Positions 1 through 11,331 of a stretch of DNA of 64,000 bases are shown in pieces. The position numbers and the translations under genes were made by a program. Source of the stretch: Hymenopus coronatus. Lineage: Eukaryota > Arthropoda > Insecta > Mantodea > Hymenopodidae. The notes below the pieces were generated by a model. It searched no databases, was not told where the DNA came from, and saw only the letters and a list, made by a program, of their open reading frames with translations. Each line of letters begins with the position of its first letter. The stretch's first letter is position 1. The stretch lies in contig CM060891.1 of the NCBI GenBank assembly GCA_030762935.1, forward strand, positions 3,546,001 through 3,610,000. The letters are read 5' to 3'.

Positions 1-544
1 TTTTTCCCTTATTAGTGAGTTAGAAAAGTTCAAAATAGTTTTATGTTTGAAGCTGTTTGTGAATCTTATTCAACCTAAAATAAAGCTAAATGAGACATTA
101 AGAATTAAAACTGGCTAAAATTAAATCTCTTTTTCTGTTTACCTCATTAGAAAATGTATCAATTTTTTCTTCAATTAATTTGAATTACAATTTTTGTTTA
201 ACAATTCGTTTAGTTTTGTTTTGAGTGTGCCAGGGAAAGAATTTATCACAATTTTTATCTTGGTATAGAAATTGCGTGTATGAATTATATGATAGTAACA
301 TCTTGTGATGTTGAAAGATCTTTTTCTGCATATAGGAATATATTAAAAAACAATAGAAAATTTGCAAATGTGGCTGGCTAGTTGTGTAGAGCAAAACTAC
401 TGAAATGTGAAGTTTGTTTTAAATGAGTGCTATATATTAAAAATACATGCTAAATGTTCGAGCACAAGTATTCTGTGTAATAAATTTATATTTTATAAAA
501 TGTGAGGCAGACACGCTACCACCACACTACCCAGGCAGGCTAGT
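1..544. other. AT-rich non-coding sequence
   Basis: No gene or complete element is recognised. At about 500-535 the - strand resembles a SINE head (tggtagcgtgtctgcctcac), too short to assign. Confidence 0.4.
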
Positions 545-1336
545 GAAGTATTGTATTCCACCCAAAAATTTGATGTCGAGATTTCACCAGAAATACATGT
601 TTTAGGACCCCCTGAATCCAAAAAAAGCATTTTCAGAAACAGGTCCATGTGTGAGTCTTCGGACAGCATAGCTCAAAAACGGTATTTAAGTTTGGTATCT
701 TCCAAGGTTGCGACACAAAGATTTTCAAGAAAATCCCCCCAAACCTAACCACCCTTTACATGGAAAAATTTTTGAAAATTTTGTTTTTCTCAAAAATGAC
801 TGTATCGATTTTGAGTAAAATATCACATATTAAAGCCAATTGTATCACAAACGAAATATATATCTTGAATTTTGTGGGAATAGCTTCAAAAGACCTGTTT
901 ATTCTGGATGAATTTTGCTTAATTTGGCATAAATACTAAACCGTAAGAGATAGACCAAAACTTACTCAACAAATAATGTAGATCTTATTAAAATACACAA
1001 GATATGTCATATACATTTTTTTTTTTTTTTTTTTGTGGAGCTCACCGTTTTCGAGGATTCCTTGTTATTGTTTCAGTTGTGAAGTACTTGTACTTTTCTC
1101 AGACGGAAGCATCCGTTTTTCTTTTGTTCTACTCCTGGCCAAGCACAGAAACGATTTGTAATCACAGTCGCATTATGACAGCTTTTAAAACATTTGACTA
1201 TCACTTTAGCATAGCACATTCCTTTAGCTCCCTTCTACTTATAAGGAACTAAGTAATAGGAACATTCTGCTAATGTTTATCTCGATTAGCATTGTGTAGA
1301 AAGAAGAACTAGAGAAAGTCATGCGAGTGTAACAAT
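545..1336 (+). repeat. R1 interspersed repeat, forward, nearly complete
   Basis: Runs from 'gtattgtattccacccaaaa' to 'gagaaagtcatgcgagtg'. Open frames inside are repeat-derived. Confidence 0.85.
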
Positions 1337-1574
1337 GAAATTTTTAATAAAAGCAGAGACTACGTACACATATCTGCAGATTCTGTGATGCCACATTTCG
1401 TTTTTAACCCCTAGTGGGTTATTTAAATATCCTGGTAGGCTATCTAAATCTTAAACAATATAACTTGCAGGACTGATTGTGCGAGTTTCCACACATTACC
1501 GCAGTAACAAGACTTATGAGTCTTGCGAGAATCGAGACTCTTGTACGCTTGTTGGTCAACCTCTCTCCTACCAG

Positions 1575-1690
1575 CTATTAGAGGCAAGACAGAAAGTAAC
1601 TTTACTTTGGACATGTTTCGGTGGCTGTTGTCACCATTTTCAACTGAGATTCACTGATGAACTCGTGGTAGTGAGAGTCCATTTGTTTGT
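1575..1690 (+). repeat. Solo arm of the 10.7-11.2 kb foldback element
   Basis: Shares 'gacatgtttcggtggctgtt' and 'gattcactgatgaactcgt' with the arms at 10745-10830 and, inverted, 11085-11170. Confidence 0.7.
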
Positions 1691-1954
1691 GATATGTTAA
1701 AATTTATGACCTTGTTTTTGTTTTTTAAAATTAATAGATTTTCCCAAACTGTTAATCCAATTGGATTCTGCACTGATTTTAATAACTTGGGCTCACTGTG
1801 AAAACTATAATTTTGAGTCCAAAAATGATGTGCTACAGCTGAATTATTGGTCTGTGTTTATATTTTAAATATCTCATGTGTTCTTTAAAATGTTGTGCAA
1901 AGTTTCATTTTGTTTTCCCTATATACAACTTTTCACATTGTGTTCAACCTTGAG

Positions 1955-2250
1955 TCACCCTCCATGGTGTAATGCTTACCATGCTGACTTCATATACCCA
2001 AGGTCGCGGGTTCAAACCCGGCGGAGGATGTTGGATTTTTTCGGGTGTAAAAATCCTTAGCATGGCTTCCTTCAGAAGGGAAGTAAAGCCGTGAGTCCCG
2101 TGTCATAGATTTACGGCACGTAAAAGAACCTCAAGCCTGATACAGACGCCTCTGAGCAAAATTAAGCGGTCTTTCACGCCCAATGTAGAATGGGACGCTG
2201 AGAACCACAGTAGTTAAAGAGCATCCATAAATAACACACCATTTTTTATT
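1955..2250 (+). repeat. SINE-A, tRNA-derived
   Basis: The head has an A-box-like 'tggtgtaatgcttacc' and B-box 'gggttcaaacccgg'; the body ends 'gttaaagagcatccataaat'. About 80% or more alike by eye to the copies at 45775 and 53035. Confidence 0.85.
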
Positions 2251-2535
2251 TGTACAACCTTGACCACAAATAAAAGATGCAGTCTGTTGTAAAAACCATT
2301 GTGTGAACCGTGTTTGGAAAATCTCCACACACTGAGGATGAACATTCTTTGCAAGACAATGTCTGACGTCAAGGATGTGTGTAATACATGTCGCAGAATC
2401 TCACCTTCCATTGTTCCATTCTGACTTGTATGTTCATGTATACTTGCACTGAAAGCGTCTGTTTCATATAATAGGCAATGCAGACGTCTGCAAGTTTGGT
2501 GTTTCGGAAAGTGCTGCAGCTCATCCTGTTCCATT
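2214..2535 (-). other. Unclassified open fragment
   Basis: An open frame of about 119 residues runs on the - strand between a SINE-A and an R1 copy. It shows no motif I recognise; a decayed transposase piece is possible. Confidence 0.3.
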
Positions 2536-2905
2536 AGTAAACCGTAAGAGATAGGCAAAAACTTACTACACAAAAATTGTAGATCTTGTCAAAACAAATT
2601 TTGTCATATACTTTTTTTTGTATAGTTCATTGTTTTTGAGATATTTCTTGTTTTTGGTTTCAGCTTTGAAAAACTCACACTTTTCTCATACGGAATTTGT
2701 CAACTGCTGTCCATACAAACAAAGGAACGTCAGTCATATAGCAACCAGCTTTTGACTATCACTTTAACCTATGGTACTCCCTTATTTCGCTTCTACTTAC
2801 AAGGAAGCAAGTAATAAGACTATTTCTGCTAATGTTTACCTTGGTAAGAATAGTTTGTGTATGGAACAATTAGAGAAGTTATATGAATGTAGCATGTCAG
2901 ATTTT
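2536..2905 (+). repeat. R1 repeat, forward, 3' half
   Basis: Begins at 'aaaccgtaagagataggc', ends 'gagaagttatatgaatg'. Confidence 0.8.
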
Positions 2906-3349
2906 TTGCAATAGAAGATAAAGCTGTAGTAATGTTACTACTCTATGTTTGTTGCTAGTTCACAGCCACCTGTTTGTGTATTAAAATAGAGTAGCACATG
3001 GACCTTGCATTCTTAGCTATGTCTTACATTCCATATATCACTTAGTCACATTTATGTCTAAGAAACAGAAATACAGAATAGGAACTAAGGTCTTTCGCTG
3101 TTACAAGGGAATAACCTTTGACATACTCATTTTAACCTCAAATTACTGAACCATAACTGCATATAATTCTATCTTAATTTAAAAGTGACAGAGTTATGTT
3201 TCAGAGTTACATGTGCTAATTGTGTGTGTTCACAATCCAACATATTTCACTTTAATTTGCTTTAATTACTAGACAATAATTGCAAGCAATTATGTGTTTT
3301 AATATTGAAAATTAATTGAACCAAAGTTGTGTATATACAATGTACATAG

Positions 3350-3387
3350 CAGTAGTAGTAATAATAATAATAATAATAATAATAATA
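3350..3387. repeat. (ATA)n microsatellite
   Basis: About twelve consecutive trinucleotides, first agt then ata/taa. Confidence 0.9.
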
Positions 3388-3437
3388 TCCACTTTAACAA
3401 TTCATACAGAAATAATTATAGATTTGATCAATAAAAA

Positions 3438-4156
3438 ACCTAATGTGTTCCATTCACATAACTTTCTCTAGCTGTTCGATATAAAAACTGTTCTTTCAGA
3501 TCATTATTCTTTTATGTATTTGCTGCTAATCAAGGTAAACACTAACAGAAATTGTCTTATTACTTGCTTTCTTGCAAGTAGAAGAGAAATAAGGAAATAA
3601 ATTAGGCTAAAGCATTAGTTAAATCGTTTAAAAGCTGCTCACAATGTGAAACAATTGAGGTTTGGTTCGCTTTGCATGGACCTGTTTGAGAAATGTTAGG
3701 TAGTTTAAAACTGAAATCAATAACAAGGAATATCTCAAAAATGATCAACACTACAAGAAAAACATAAATCAATAGTTTTAATGAGATCTATATTTTTTTT
3801 GTGTTAAGTTTTTGTCTCATAGTTTAGCTGTTATGCAAAATTCTGCAAAACTCATCCAGAATAAAGGGGTCTTCAGAGGCTATTCCCAAAAAATTCAAAA
3901 TAAACATTTTATTTGTGATGTGAATATCCTTAATATGTGGTATTTTATTCAAAATCGGTAGGGCCATTTTTGAGAAAAACAACATTTTTAAAAAAATGTT
4001 CCATGTAAAGGGTAGTTTGTAGTGGGGGGATTTTTTTGAAAATCTTCGTGTTGCATCCTTAGAGTATACTAAACATAAATACCAAGTTATGAAAATGTTG
4101 GGTGCAATAAAATACCTTCTCTATCCACTATGCACATTTGCGAGCTGGAGAAAGTA
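3438..4156 (-). repeat. R1 repeat, reverse, nearly complete
   Basis: From 'gtgttccattcacataactt' to 'gagctggagaaagtaag'; ends 43 bp before MEGF8 exon A. Confidence 0.85.
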
Positions 4157-4199
4157 AGAAGCAGATGTTGCTATAAAGTATGAACTAATTGTGTTGTAG

Positions 4200-4467
4200 A
4201 AATGGAGACAATTGACGCCCCGCCACCAGCAACGTATGCGCACGCCATGGCTCTAGACCAAGAGTCTGGGTATGTGTATGTGATTGGTGGTTTTGATGGA
4301 GGTATACAGGGTCATGTGATACGCATACTGCTGCCGAGAGATCTGTGTCACCTTTGGCGCGGCAAGCACAAGTGTGTTGGCTTCCTGGGCTGTAACCACT
4401 GCGACATTGTTACTGATGAGAAGAACGTCACAGTCTGCTACTCCAACTCAAGGTCGCAGACAGAGAG
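4200..4467 (+). CDS. MEGF8: MEGF8 exon A: last kelch blade and start of PSI module
   Basis: The acceptor is ...gttgtag at 4199 and the donor gtaaca at 4468. Two bases finish an upstream codon, then 88 codons and two bases follow (phase 2 exit). The translation contains a kelch-type stretch (YAHAMALDQESGYVYVIGGF), followed by the first cysteines of a PSI-like module (LCHLW, GFLGCNHC). The incoming phase shows that a coding exon precedes it outside the window or beyond the repeats at 1-4199; none was found there. Confidence 0.9.
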
Positions 4468-4783
4468 GTAACATTATCATTATTGCATCTGATAAGTAAC
4501 TTACAATTACTTTTTCTTTCAAATACTTGAAAAATTGTCAAATAGCAATAATAAATCAAAATTGTTTTTCAATATTTTATTGAATAAATTCTGGATGTGA
4601 ACAAATGAAAGGCTACATCTATATGATATGGAGAAGGCCTTCTTATACACTCTTTTGTTAATGCAATAGATTGTTTACTTGAAGTAGCACATGTTATGTA
4701 ATTTCCTGATTGTTCTTCCAAACTCTATGCTTGTTGGCATGGCAGCTAATAAATGAATTGTAAATTTAGCTTATGTTACCAAA

Positions 4784-6042
4784 TATGAGGGTGGTGTGAA
4801 AAGTTCTCAGCCTGATAGTGAAAAACGACAATTCATGCTTTCAAAGCAGTTTTATTTTTCAACATAATCTCCTCTAATATTAATACATTTTGTCCAGCAT
4901 TGTTCCAATGTCATTATCCCCTCTCTGTGGTATTTCACTGGAAGTGCAGCCGCAATTGCTCCTTCATTGGACAAAAAGCGCCTACCAGCGAAGAATTTCA
5001 TCAGTTTTGGAAACAGAAGGAAGTCTGAGGGAGCCAAATCTGGGGAATAGGGTGGATGTTCCAGCACTTCATAGTGCAGATCTCTCAATTTCCCCATTGC
5101 CAAAACAATTTTGTGGGCACGTGCATTGTCCTGTTGGAACATAATTTTTTTCTTTTATAACACGGGTCTGTTTTCACGAATGTTTGCATTCAGTTTGGTT
5201 AGAAGTCGAGAGTATTATTCTCCAGTAATGGTTTTATCTTTTTCGAGATAGTCAATCAACAAAATGAATTTGGCATCCCAAAACACTGACGCCATAATCT
5301 TTAATGCCGATGGCACCATCCTTGCCTTCTTTGAAGCTGAAGAACCAGCTTCTGTCCACTGCCTCGACTGCTGCTTGGATTCAGGTGTTTAGTGGTGAAT
5401 CCATGTTTCATCCATTGTGACATATTGGCGCAAAAAGTCACTTCTGTTCTTCTAAAAATGCACCAAGCACTTTTCAAAAAGTGTCGTGCGAATGCGTTTG
5501 CTATCCACAGTGAGGATACCCATCTTGCGCCAAGCTTTCTCATGTTTAATTCCTGATGCAAGATGTGACCAATATGTTCCTTTGAAATTCCAAGAGCATT
5601 AGCAATTTCACGCCGATCTTCCAAAATCATGTCAAGCACTTTTTCAACGATTTCCGTGTGGTTACAGTTTTTGGACGTCCCTCGCATGGATCATCTTGAA
5701 CGCTTTCACGGCCATGTTTAAAATTGGCTGCCCATTTATTCGCAGTGGAAACTGAAGATGAAGAGTCACCATACACATTTACAATCCGCAAATGAATTTC
5801 TGTAGGTGTTGAACCTTCTTTTATGAAGAATTTTATCACTGCAAAAAACTCGAATTTCTCCATTTTCAAAGCAATGCGCACTTCCACTGCTTCAAACAAC
5901 TGCCTACAGTCAACAATTGCTTGGAATGACTTGTAATTTTACATAGAGTCTATTAACATGTGTACCAAAGAAGGAAAAAAAATCATGCAAGTGGTGCCAT
6001 GATATCTGGGTGAGGCCGAGAACTTTTCAGGCCACCCTCGTA
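4784..6042 (-). mobile_element. mariner element with terminal inverted repeats and TA target duplication
   Basis: The element spans 4786-6040 (1,255 bp) and is flanked by TA on each side (4784-4785 and 6041-6042). Its ends are imperfect inverted repeats of about 28 bp: left begins tgagggtggtgtgaaaagtt, right (reverse complement) begins cgagggtggcctgaaaagtt. The length, TA duplication and inner transposase on the - strand identify the mariner (IS630/Tc1/mariner) group. It lies antisense in a MEGF8 intron. Confidence 0.92.
4852..5899 (-). pseudogene. Frameshifted mariner transposase
   Basis: This is a mariner transposase read on the - strand in three overlapping or adjacent frames: 5899-5627 (N-terminal helix-turn-helix region), 5687-5301 (middle), 5142-4852 (C-terminal part). 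The last contains HPPYSPDLAPSDFLLFPKL, the conserved block before the third catalytic acidic residue of the DDD domain. Family length is about 345 residues, which the combined pieces roughly fill, so the gene is nearly full length but broken by at least two frameshifts. It cannot make an intact enzyme as it stands. Low-level divergence of the inverted repeats also points to an old copy. Confidence 0.9.
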
Positions 6043-6162
6043 AATGCTCAAAGTGATGAACTTACATATCAAGTATTTCAAAAACAGATTTATAATTACT
6101 TTTACTCCTCCTGCCATTTGATAGTGTTACAAAGATAGCAAACAGTTGTGTTGTATGTGCAG

Positions 6163-6313
6163 CTGTGAGCCCAGAGACTATAACGCAAGACAAATAAATG
6201 TGAGGAACGGAGTGATGTGCGACTCCCAGTGGCTATCGCGGCGCAACTGCACCCAGTACACAACGTGCACAGAGTGTCTGGCTAAGTGGCCCATCAACAT
6301 TAATGAAAATCAG
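6163..6313 (+). CDS. MEGF8: MEGF8 exon B: PSI/cysteine-rich module
   Basis: The acceptor is ttgtatgtgcag at 6162 and the donor gtaagt at 6314. One base completes a Ser codon with exon A (AG+C), then 50 codons follow, with phase 0 exit. The peptide carries C-x-QWLSRRNCTQYTTCTECL, a PSI-like cysteine pattern. Frame and cysteine spacing continue directly from exon A. Confidence 0.9.
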
Positions 6314-6494
6314 GTAAGTGTCAAACTCTATTCTTTAATATACAGGTCATTATTTTGCATGGTAACTCCTCACGCACTCTACAAAGTCCCATCACCCCTG
6401 AAACATAACTTCCACAAACAAGCAAACTTCAACCTAACGTAAATAATTACATGAATTACAGTTGAAATCTGAACCATATGCACCATATGAACCA

Positions 6495-7136
6495 TTAACA
6501 CATTGAAGCCCGGGCGTTTCAGTAGTTGAAGTGCCAAGAAACCCAGGGTTTTTACGCCTAATTTGAGTTATTATTTACAGTACATCAATTAAATCTGTTG
6601 AAAAGTTTTGGGACAATCCAGAAGTATGGCATTCAAAGATTTCTCAACAAGTAAGAAAATAGTCATTACTTCCATATTAATATTTTATTTTAAATTTGCA
6701 AGTATCAAATATGAGTTTGAAAAAAAAACTGCGTAAAGCTGCTTATACTCCATTTATTCAAAGTTCGAAAAACTCTCCCTCGGAATCAGAATTTTCCACA
6801 GCTTCATTTGTGACCTGAATTTCAGCTTCAATTCACAGAAATCGAGAAAAATGCAGCATTTTAACATTTAAGAGCACAAACGTAACAAACAGATGACTAC
6901 CTTCAAAGAAAATGGCGCGACTACCTGAGAGCAGCCAAAATTACTAAATCTCCTAAAATTCCTAATAGTTGACTAAAGCAAGGACAGATGGCAGCACAAA
7001 TCAGACACAGCACAATGATAACTGATGTATGTTCTTTGCCGCATAGCCCAAGACCGAGTTAAGGTCGTGGAATTGCATTAAAAGCGTTAGAAACACCTGC
7101 CCGAGCTATACTCAGGCATGGGCTCCAATGCGTTAA
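6495..7136. mobile_element. Probable piggyBac-like non-autonomous element
   Basis: Element 6499-7132 (634 bp) lies between TTAA at 6495-6498 and TTAA at 7133-7136, with imperfect inverted ends cacattgaagccc / (reverse complement of right) cgcattggagccc. The TTAA duplication is the piggyBac superfamily hallmark, but the ends are not a canonical piggyBac terminus and no transposase is present. Confidence 0.55.
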
Positions 7137-7330
7137 ATGTCCAAATGATCAGTCTATGTACCATCATTCTCATGGCAAAGAATAATACGCCACCAGGCTC
7201 TGTGCGATATTTTGCAGAGCATTGCTGGTGTAACTTGACAGAAGGCTTGTCTAGCAGTGTTATTGTAGGGGCATAGTGAAACAATAGCCTTTATGAACCC
7301 CCCATAGTGAATTATCACATGTGGTGAGGG

Positions 7331-7972
7331 GTGGCTAGGCAAGTGGTGCTGGCAGAACAGGAGGACCACGACCAGTCACGTGGTGCTGGCAGAACAGGAG
7401 GACCACAACCAGTCACGTGGTGCTGGCAGAACAGGAGGACCACAACCAGTCACGTGGTGCTGGCAGAGCAGGAGGACCACGACCAGTCACGTGGTGCTGG
7501 CAGAACAGGAGGACCACGACCAATCCATGACCAATCCATCGCCCAGGCATGTGGTGCTGGCAGAACAGGAGAACCACAACCAATCCATGGCCAATCCATC
7601 GCCCAGGCACGTGGTGCTGGCAGAACAGGAGAACCATGACCAATCCATGGCCAATCCATCGCCCAGGCATGTGGTGCTGGCAGAACTGGATAACCATGAC
7701 CAATCCATCGCCCAGGCAAGTGGTGCTGGCAGAACAGGAGAACCACAACCAATCCATGGCCAATCCATCGCCCAGGCATGTGGTGCTGGCAGAACTGGAT
7801 AACCATGACCAATCCATCGCCCAGGCACGTGGTGCTGGCAGAACAGGAGAACCACAACCAATCCATGGCCAATCCATCGCCCAGGCATGTGGTGCTGGCA
7901 GAACTGGATAACCATGACCAATCCATCGCCCAGGCACGTGGTGCTGGCAGAACAGGAGAACCACAACCAGGC
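7331..7972. repeat. Minisatellite with 37-, 60- and 49-bp unit variants
   Basis: All units begin gtggtgctggcagaac. The first five are about 37 bp; later units are 60 bp (with caatccatggccaatccatc) and 49 bp, which alternate as a 109-bp higher-order unit. Long frames on both strands come from repetition. Confidence 0.93.
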
Positions 7973-8034
7973 AAGACTTTATTAAGGTGTGCAACATGTC
8001 CAGGTACTGACCGATGCTGATTCACAAACAAGGC

Positions 8035-8375
8035 AGCCCATATCATTCACATCGGAGGCTTATTTTCCAACACTTCATAAAGGTGAGGATTTTGTTTGGA
8101 CCGAAAGACCACATTACGTGATCAGGAACTCTTATAAATTGCATATTCGTCGAAAAAGATGACTTTCCCTCATTTTGGTATTGTGTCAAACTTCTGAAGG
8201 AGTGCCATACTTGCCTCCTTTCTGCGGTCCAACATCTGATAATTCTTGGTATGGTTGCAGGCCTAAGTCTTTTTTCATGTGCTTCTGCATGGTTGAACCG
8301 GGTACACCCAATTCTGCAGATCATTTACGCGTTGACTTAAGTGGTGATCTGTTCACAGACTCCTCAATGAGCTGA
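8035..8375 (-). pseudogene. Decayed transposase fragment (helix-turn-helix type)
   Basis: A - strand frame of 93 residues (8324-8043), including KSSFSTNMQFIRVPDHVMWS, resembles the central part of an insect helix-turn-helix transposase, the type that carries a WPxRSPDLTPLDFxLWG block. Frame breaks flank it. Assignment is by resemblance only. Confidence 0.5.
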
Positions 8376-8379
8376 CACG

Positions 8380-8918
8380 TTTAAGAAAAACGTATATGTT
8401 TTAATGAGCTCTACAATTTTTGTGTACTAAGTTTTGGTCTATCTTTTACAGTTTAACCCTTATGAAAAATTCTGCAAAACTCAACCAGAATCAATAGCTC
8501 TTCAGAAGTTATTCCCAGAAAATTCAAAATATATACTTTATTTGTGATGTGAATATCTTTAATATACAGTATTTTAATGAAAATCACAAGAGCTATTTTT
8601 GAGAAAATCAAAATTTTCAAAAAATGTTCCATGTAAAGGGTAGTTGGGGGTGGGGGCATTTTGTTGAAAGTCATTGTGTTGCATCTTTGAAAGATACTGA
8701 AATTAAATACCCAGTTTGGTTTTTTGCTTTTGAGCTAAGATGTCCACAGACAGAAACACACACATTAGTTATTCTAAAAATGCCTTTTTCAGTCACTGGC
8801 GAGCTCAAAACATGTATTTCCGGTGAAATCTCAGTATCAAATTTTTGGGTGGAATACAATGCCCTCTCTATTCACTATGTACATTGCATATATGGGCTAG
8901 AGAAAGTAAAATATACTT
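8380..8918 (-). repeat. R1 repeat, reverse, 5'-truncated
   Basis: From 'gttttaatgagctctac' to 'gctagagaaagtaaaat'. Confidence 0.82.
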
Positions 8919-8934
8919 AAATTATATTGAGGGA

Positions 8935-9032
8935 ACCTCAAAAGATGTATTTCTGGAGAAATCTCAACATGGAATTTTTGTATGGAATACAATACCTTCT
9001 CTACCTATTATGTTCATAGTACTTGTACAATA
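8935..9032 (-). repeat. R1 terminal fragment, reverse
   Basis: Only the R1 end is present ('gaatacaataccttctctac'). Confidence 0.7.
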
Positions 9033-9315
9033 ATGCTACCATTAAATGGCAGATTATCTAATTGCGCCTTTTAAAATCTTCCATCATTTTGAAAGGAAAA
9101 TAAAATTGCAAAAATAAAGCTGAGCGACTTATACGTGCACCCCCAGGACAAGTATAAGGTGGACTTTATGTGGCAGTAGTTGATGATGTCTTGCAGCTTT
9201 GTAGAAACACACTTTAGTATATGGTTTTGTAGTATTTCAAATAATATTGCAGTATTGATGTTAATTTGAGGAGGAAGTTTTGATTAGGAATATTTATAGC
9301 ATGTTGGTGTGGCAG

Positions 9316-9517
9316 GTGTGCAAGTGGTGCGCCAACTGTCCTCGTGGGCGCTGTATTCTCACAACAGAGGACTGTGATGTGGAGAACAAATGCAACATAC
9401 GCCAGCGAGCCGTGACTGATGTGAGCCAGTGCGCAGAACGCCAGTGTCCAGCATCAGATTGTGACAAATGTGTGATGCTGGGATCTTGTGTGTGGACCAG
9501 ACAGGTTCTTCTCACTC
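9316..9517 (+). CDS. MEGF8: MEGF8 exon C: cysteine-rich PSI-like repeats
   Basis: The acceptor is gttggtgtggcag at 9315. The donor was chosen as gtaagt at 9518; an upstream cag/gttctt is weaker and would break the phase. It has 67 codons and one base. The peptide has dense cysteines (VCKWCANCPRGRC, CPASDCDKCVMLGSCVW), the PSI pattern typical of the region after the second kelch propeller. Phase 1 exit fits exon D. Confidence 0.88.
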
Positions 9518-9792
9518 GTAAGTTCTCAATCCCAACAAAAGTAGTGTGCATGTTTTCAGTAGCATCGTGTACATATATGAATCATTCCTCCCAAATCGGA
9601 CAAATTCAAACAAAATGTTATCTTCAAGTGCACAACATTGCACTCAACATTTGAAAACATTAGATACATATATTTTTGTTTTTAAAAAAGTATTACTTTT
9701 GCTGATATTCAATATAAAAATTTGTGTGTACATTCTTACATACAAAGTGATGTGACTAAACTTAAGCTTAATTACAACGTAATAATTCATTG

Positions 9793-9841
9793 AAAATTAG
9801 TTGAGTCGATTTTATAAATCGACTCAACCAATTTTCAATTG
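9793..9841. repeat. Short palindrome, PLE terminal motif
   Basis: Arms 'gaaaattagttgagtcga' and its near-exact reverse complement meet at 'ttttataaa'. The same 'cgactcaact' motif ends the PLE copy near 22015. Confidence 0.75.
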
Positions 9842-9894
9842 TTAAAGCACATCACTTGCCACAAAGTCCACCATATATCAGTAATAATAATAAA

Positions 9895-9975
9895 GGTTAC
9901 TTACGATATATATGTGAATACAAGACAATGTTTTTTTCCAAAATATTAATATTGTCTGGCATTCACGATGTATGC
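9895..9975 (-). repeat. Terminal fragment of the 0.85-kb TIR family
   Basis: Contains 'gaatacaagacaatg' and 'ttccaaaatattaat' as at 41000. Confidence 0.5.
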
Positions 9976-10694
9976 TTTTCAAATAGCTTGTAGGAAAAAA
10001 GAAAGTTAAAATGTTGCATGTGCAACAGTGGCGAAGCCTAGGGGAAGTGGTAAAGATTACCACCAAGGTTGTGACGTATATGGTAGGTTTTGTGCAATTG
10101 GAGACAGATAAAAAATATCATTGCTCAGTTAAAAAAAATATCATTGCTCAGTTAAAAATAAGTGAAGTTCCAATGCCAAGATTGACCAGGAAAAGAAGAA
10201 GAATAAATGCTTTCCCAGGTTATTGTGAACCAAAATCTTGTGTCTTCTATGGCTTCCTGTTTTCAGTTTTATTCTTGGGTTGTTATGAACCAGGCTTCTT
10301 TATTGCCCAATTGAAATTGCCCATAAAGATTATTAAATGGGGAAGATGCTGATATTTTTTAAATTGTAACTAGTATAATTATAATTAAGTATATGATAAG
10401 GCTTGTTTATGTAATAGCTATAATGCAATGGGTAGTGAATATATATTTACCAATCATAAATGTATAGCCTGAAAGTACAATTGTTTTTTTTTTTTTTTTT
10501 TTTATTTTGGTTCACTTTGAAAATAACATTTGTCCCCACTTTGTATGACAAATATGTCATAGCAAACAAGCATTTGCCTGCATTAGTGTGTGTGCTTTTT
10601 CCAAAATTTTGATGTCGCAAAACACTCAAATTAGTGAAATTTGGCCAAAACAAAAATTTAGGGACATTAATGGGAATGCACAGTGAAGTAACTA
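9976..10694. other. Intron sequence without recognised feature
   Basis: Contains a T-tract at 10484-10504; nothing else is identified. Confidence 0.4.
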
Positions 10695-11225
10695 ATCAAT
10701 TAAGAGTAAAAATATAGATTACACTCAAACTTCACTCCTGAAATAAAGTAACTTACTTCGGACATGTTTAAGTGGCTGTTGACACCATTTTCAACAGAGA
10801 TTCACTGATGAACTCGTAGTGGCGTCTCTTCTGGTTAGATGAATTTTTAATAAATCTCAAAATTTAGGCTTGTGGAGGTCTTTCTTCTGGATAGATGAAT
10901 TTTTAATAAATCTCAAAATTCAGGCCTATGGAGGTCTTTCTTCTGGATAGATGAATTTTTAATAAATCTGAAAATTCAGGCCTGTGGAGGTCTTTCTTCT
11001 GGATAGATGAATTTTTAATAAATCTCAAAATTCAGGCCTGTGGAGGTCTCTCTTCTGGGTAGATGAATTTTTAATAAAGAGAGACCTCCAGAGGCCGCTA
11101 CCACGGGTTCATCAGTGACTCTCCGTTGAAAATGGTGACAACAGCCACTGAAACATGTCTGAAGTAAGTTACTTTATTTCAGGAGTGAAGTTTGAGTGTA
11201 ATCTATGTTTTTACTCTTAATTGAT
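10695..11225. mobile_element. Foldback element with tandem-repeat core
   Basis: Inverted arms of about 140 bp (10695-10835 and 11085-11225, e.g. 'atcaattaagagtaaaaa' / 'ttactcttaattgat') enclose a little over four 56-bp direct repeats. Confidence 0.85.
10845..11085. repeat. 56-bp tandem repeat, about 4 copies
   Basis: The unit contains 'ggaggtctttcttctgga' and 'gatgaatttttaataaatct'. Confidence 0.92.
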
Positions 11226-11331
11226 ATAGGGATATCTTTAATTTGCCTAAAAATGCATAGAAAAAGTTAGAAAGAATTTTAAAAAGTACTTTCAGAATGG
11301 AATGACTGAGGATGCCCTTGTCCATTAAAAG

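Larger units (their letters stand above)
4468..6162 (+). other. MEGF8 intron holding a mariner element
   Basis: AT-rich intron of about 1.7 kb. Apart from the mariner copy at 4786-6040, no other element is recognised. Confidence 0.8.

Noticed and set aside
1004..1252. 82-codon frame as a gene
   Set aside because: It is part of an R1 repeat; similar frames appear in other R1 copies.
1960..2035. tRNA gene in SINE-A
   Set aside because: Same tRNA-like head recurs at 45.8 and 53.0 kb with a shared 200-bp body, so it is a SINE.
7331..8046. Overlapping frames of 100-198 codons as coding
   Set aside because: All lie on a minisatellite and read in several frames on both strands.
9280..9654. Independent 124-residue cysteine-rich gene
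   Set aside because: Only 9316-9517 is conserved and it splices in phase with the flanking MEGF8 exons.
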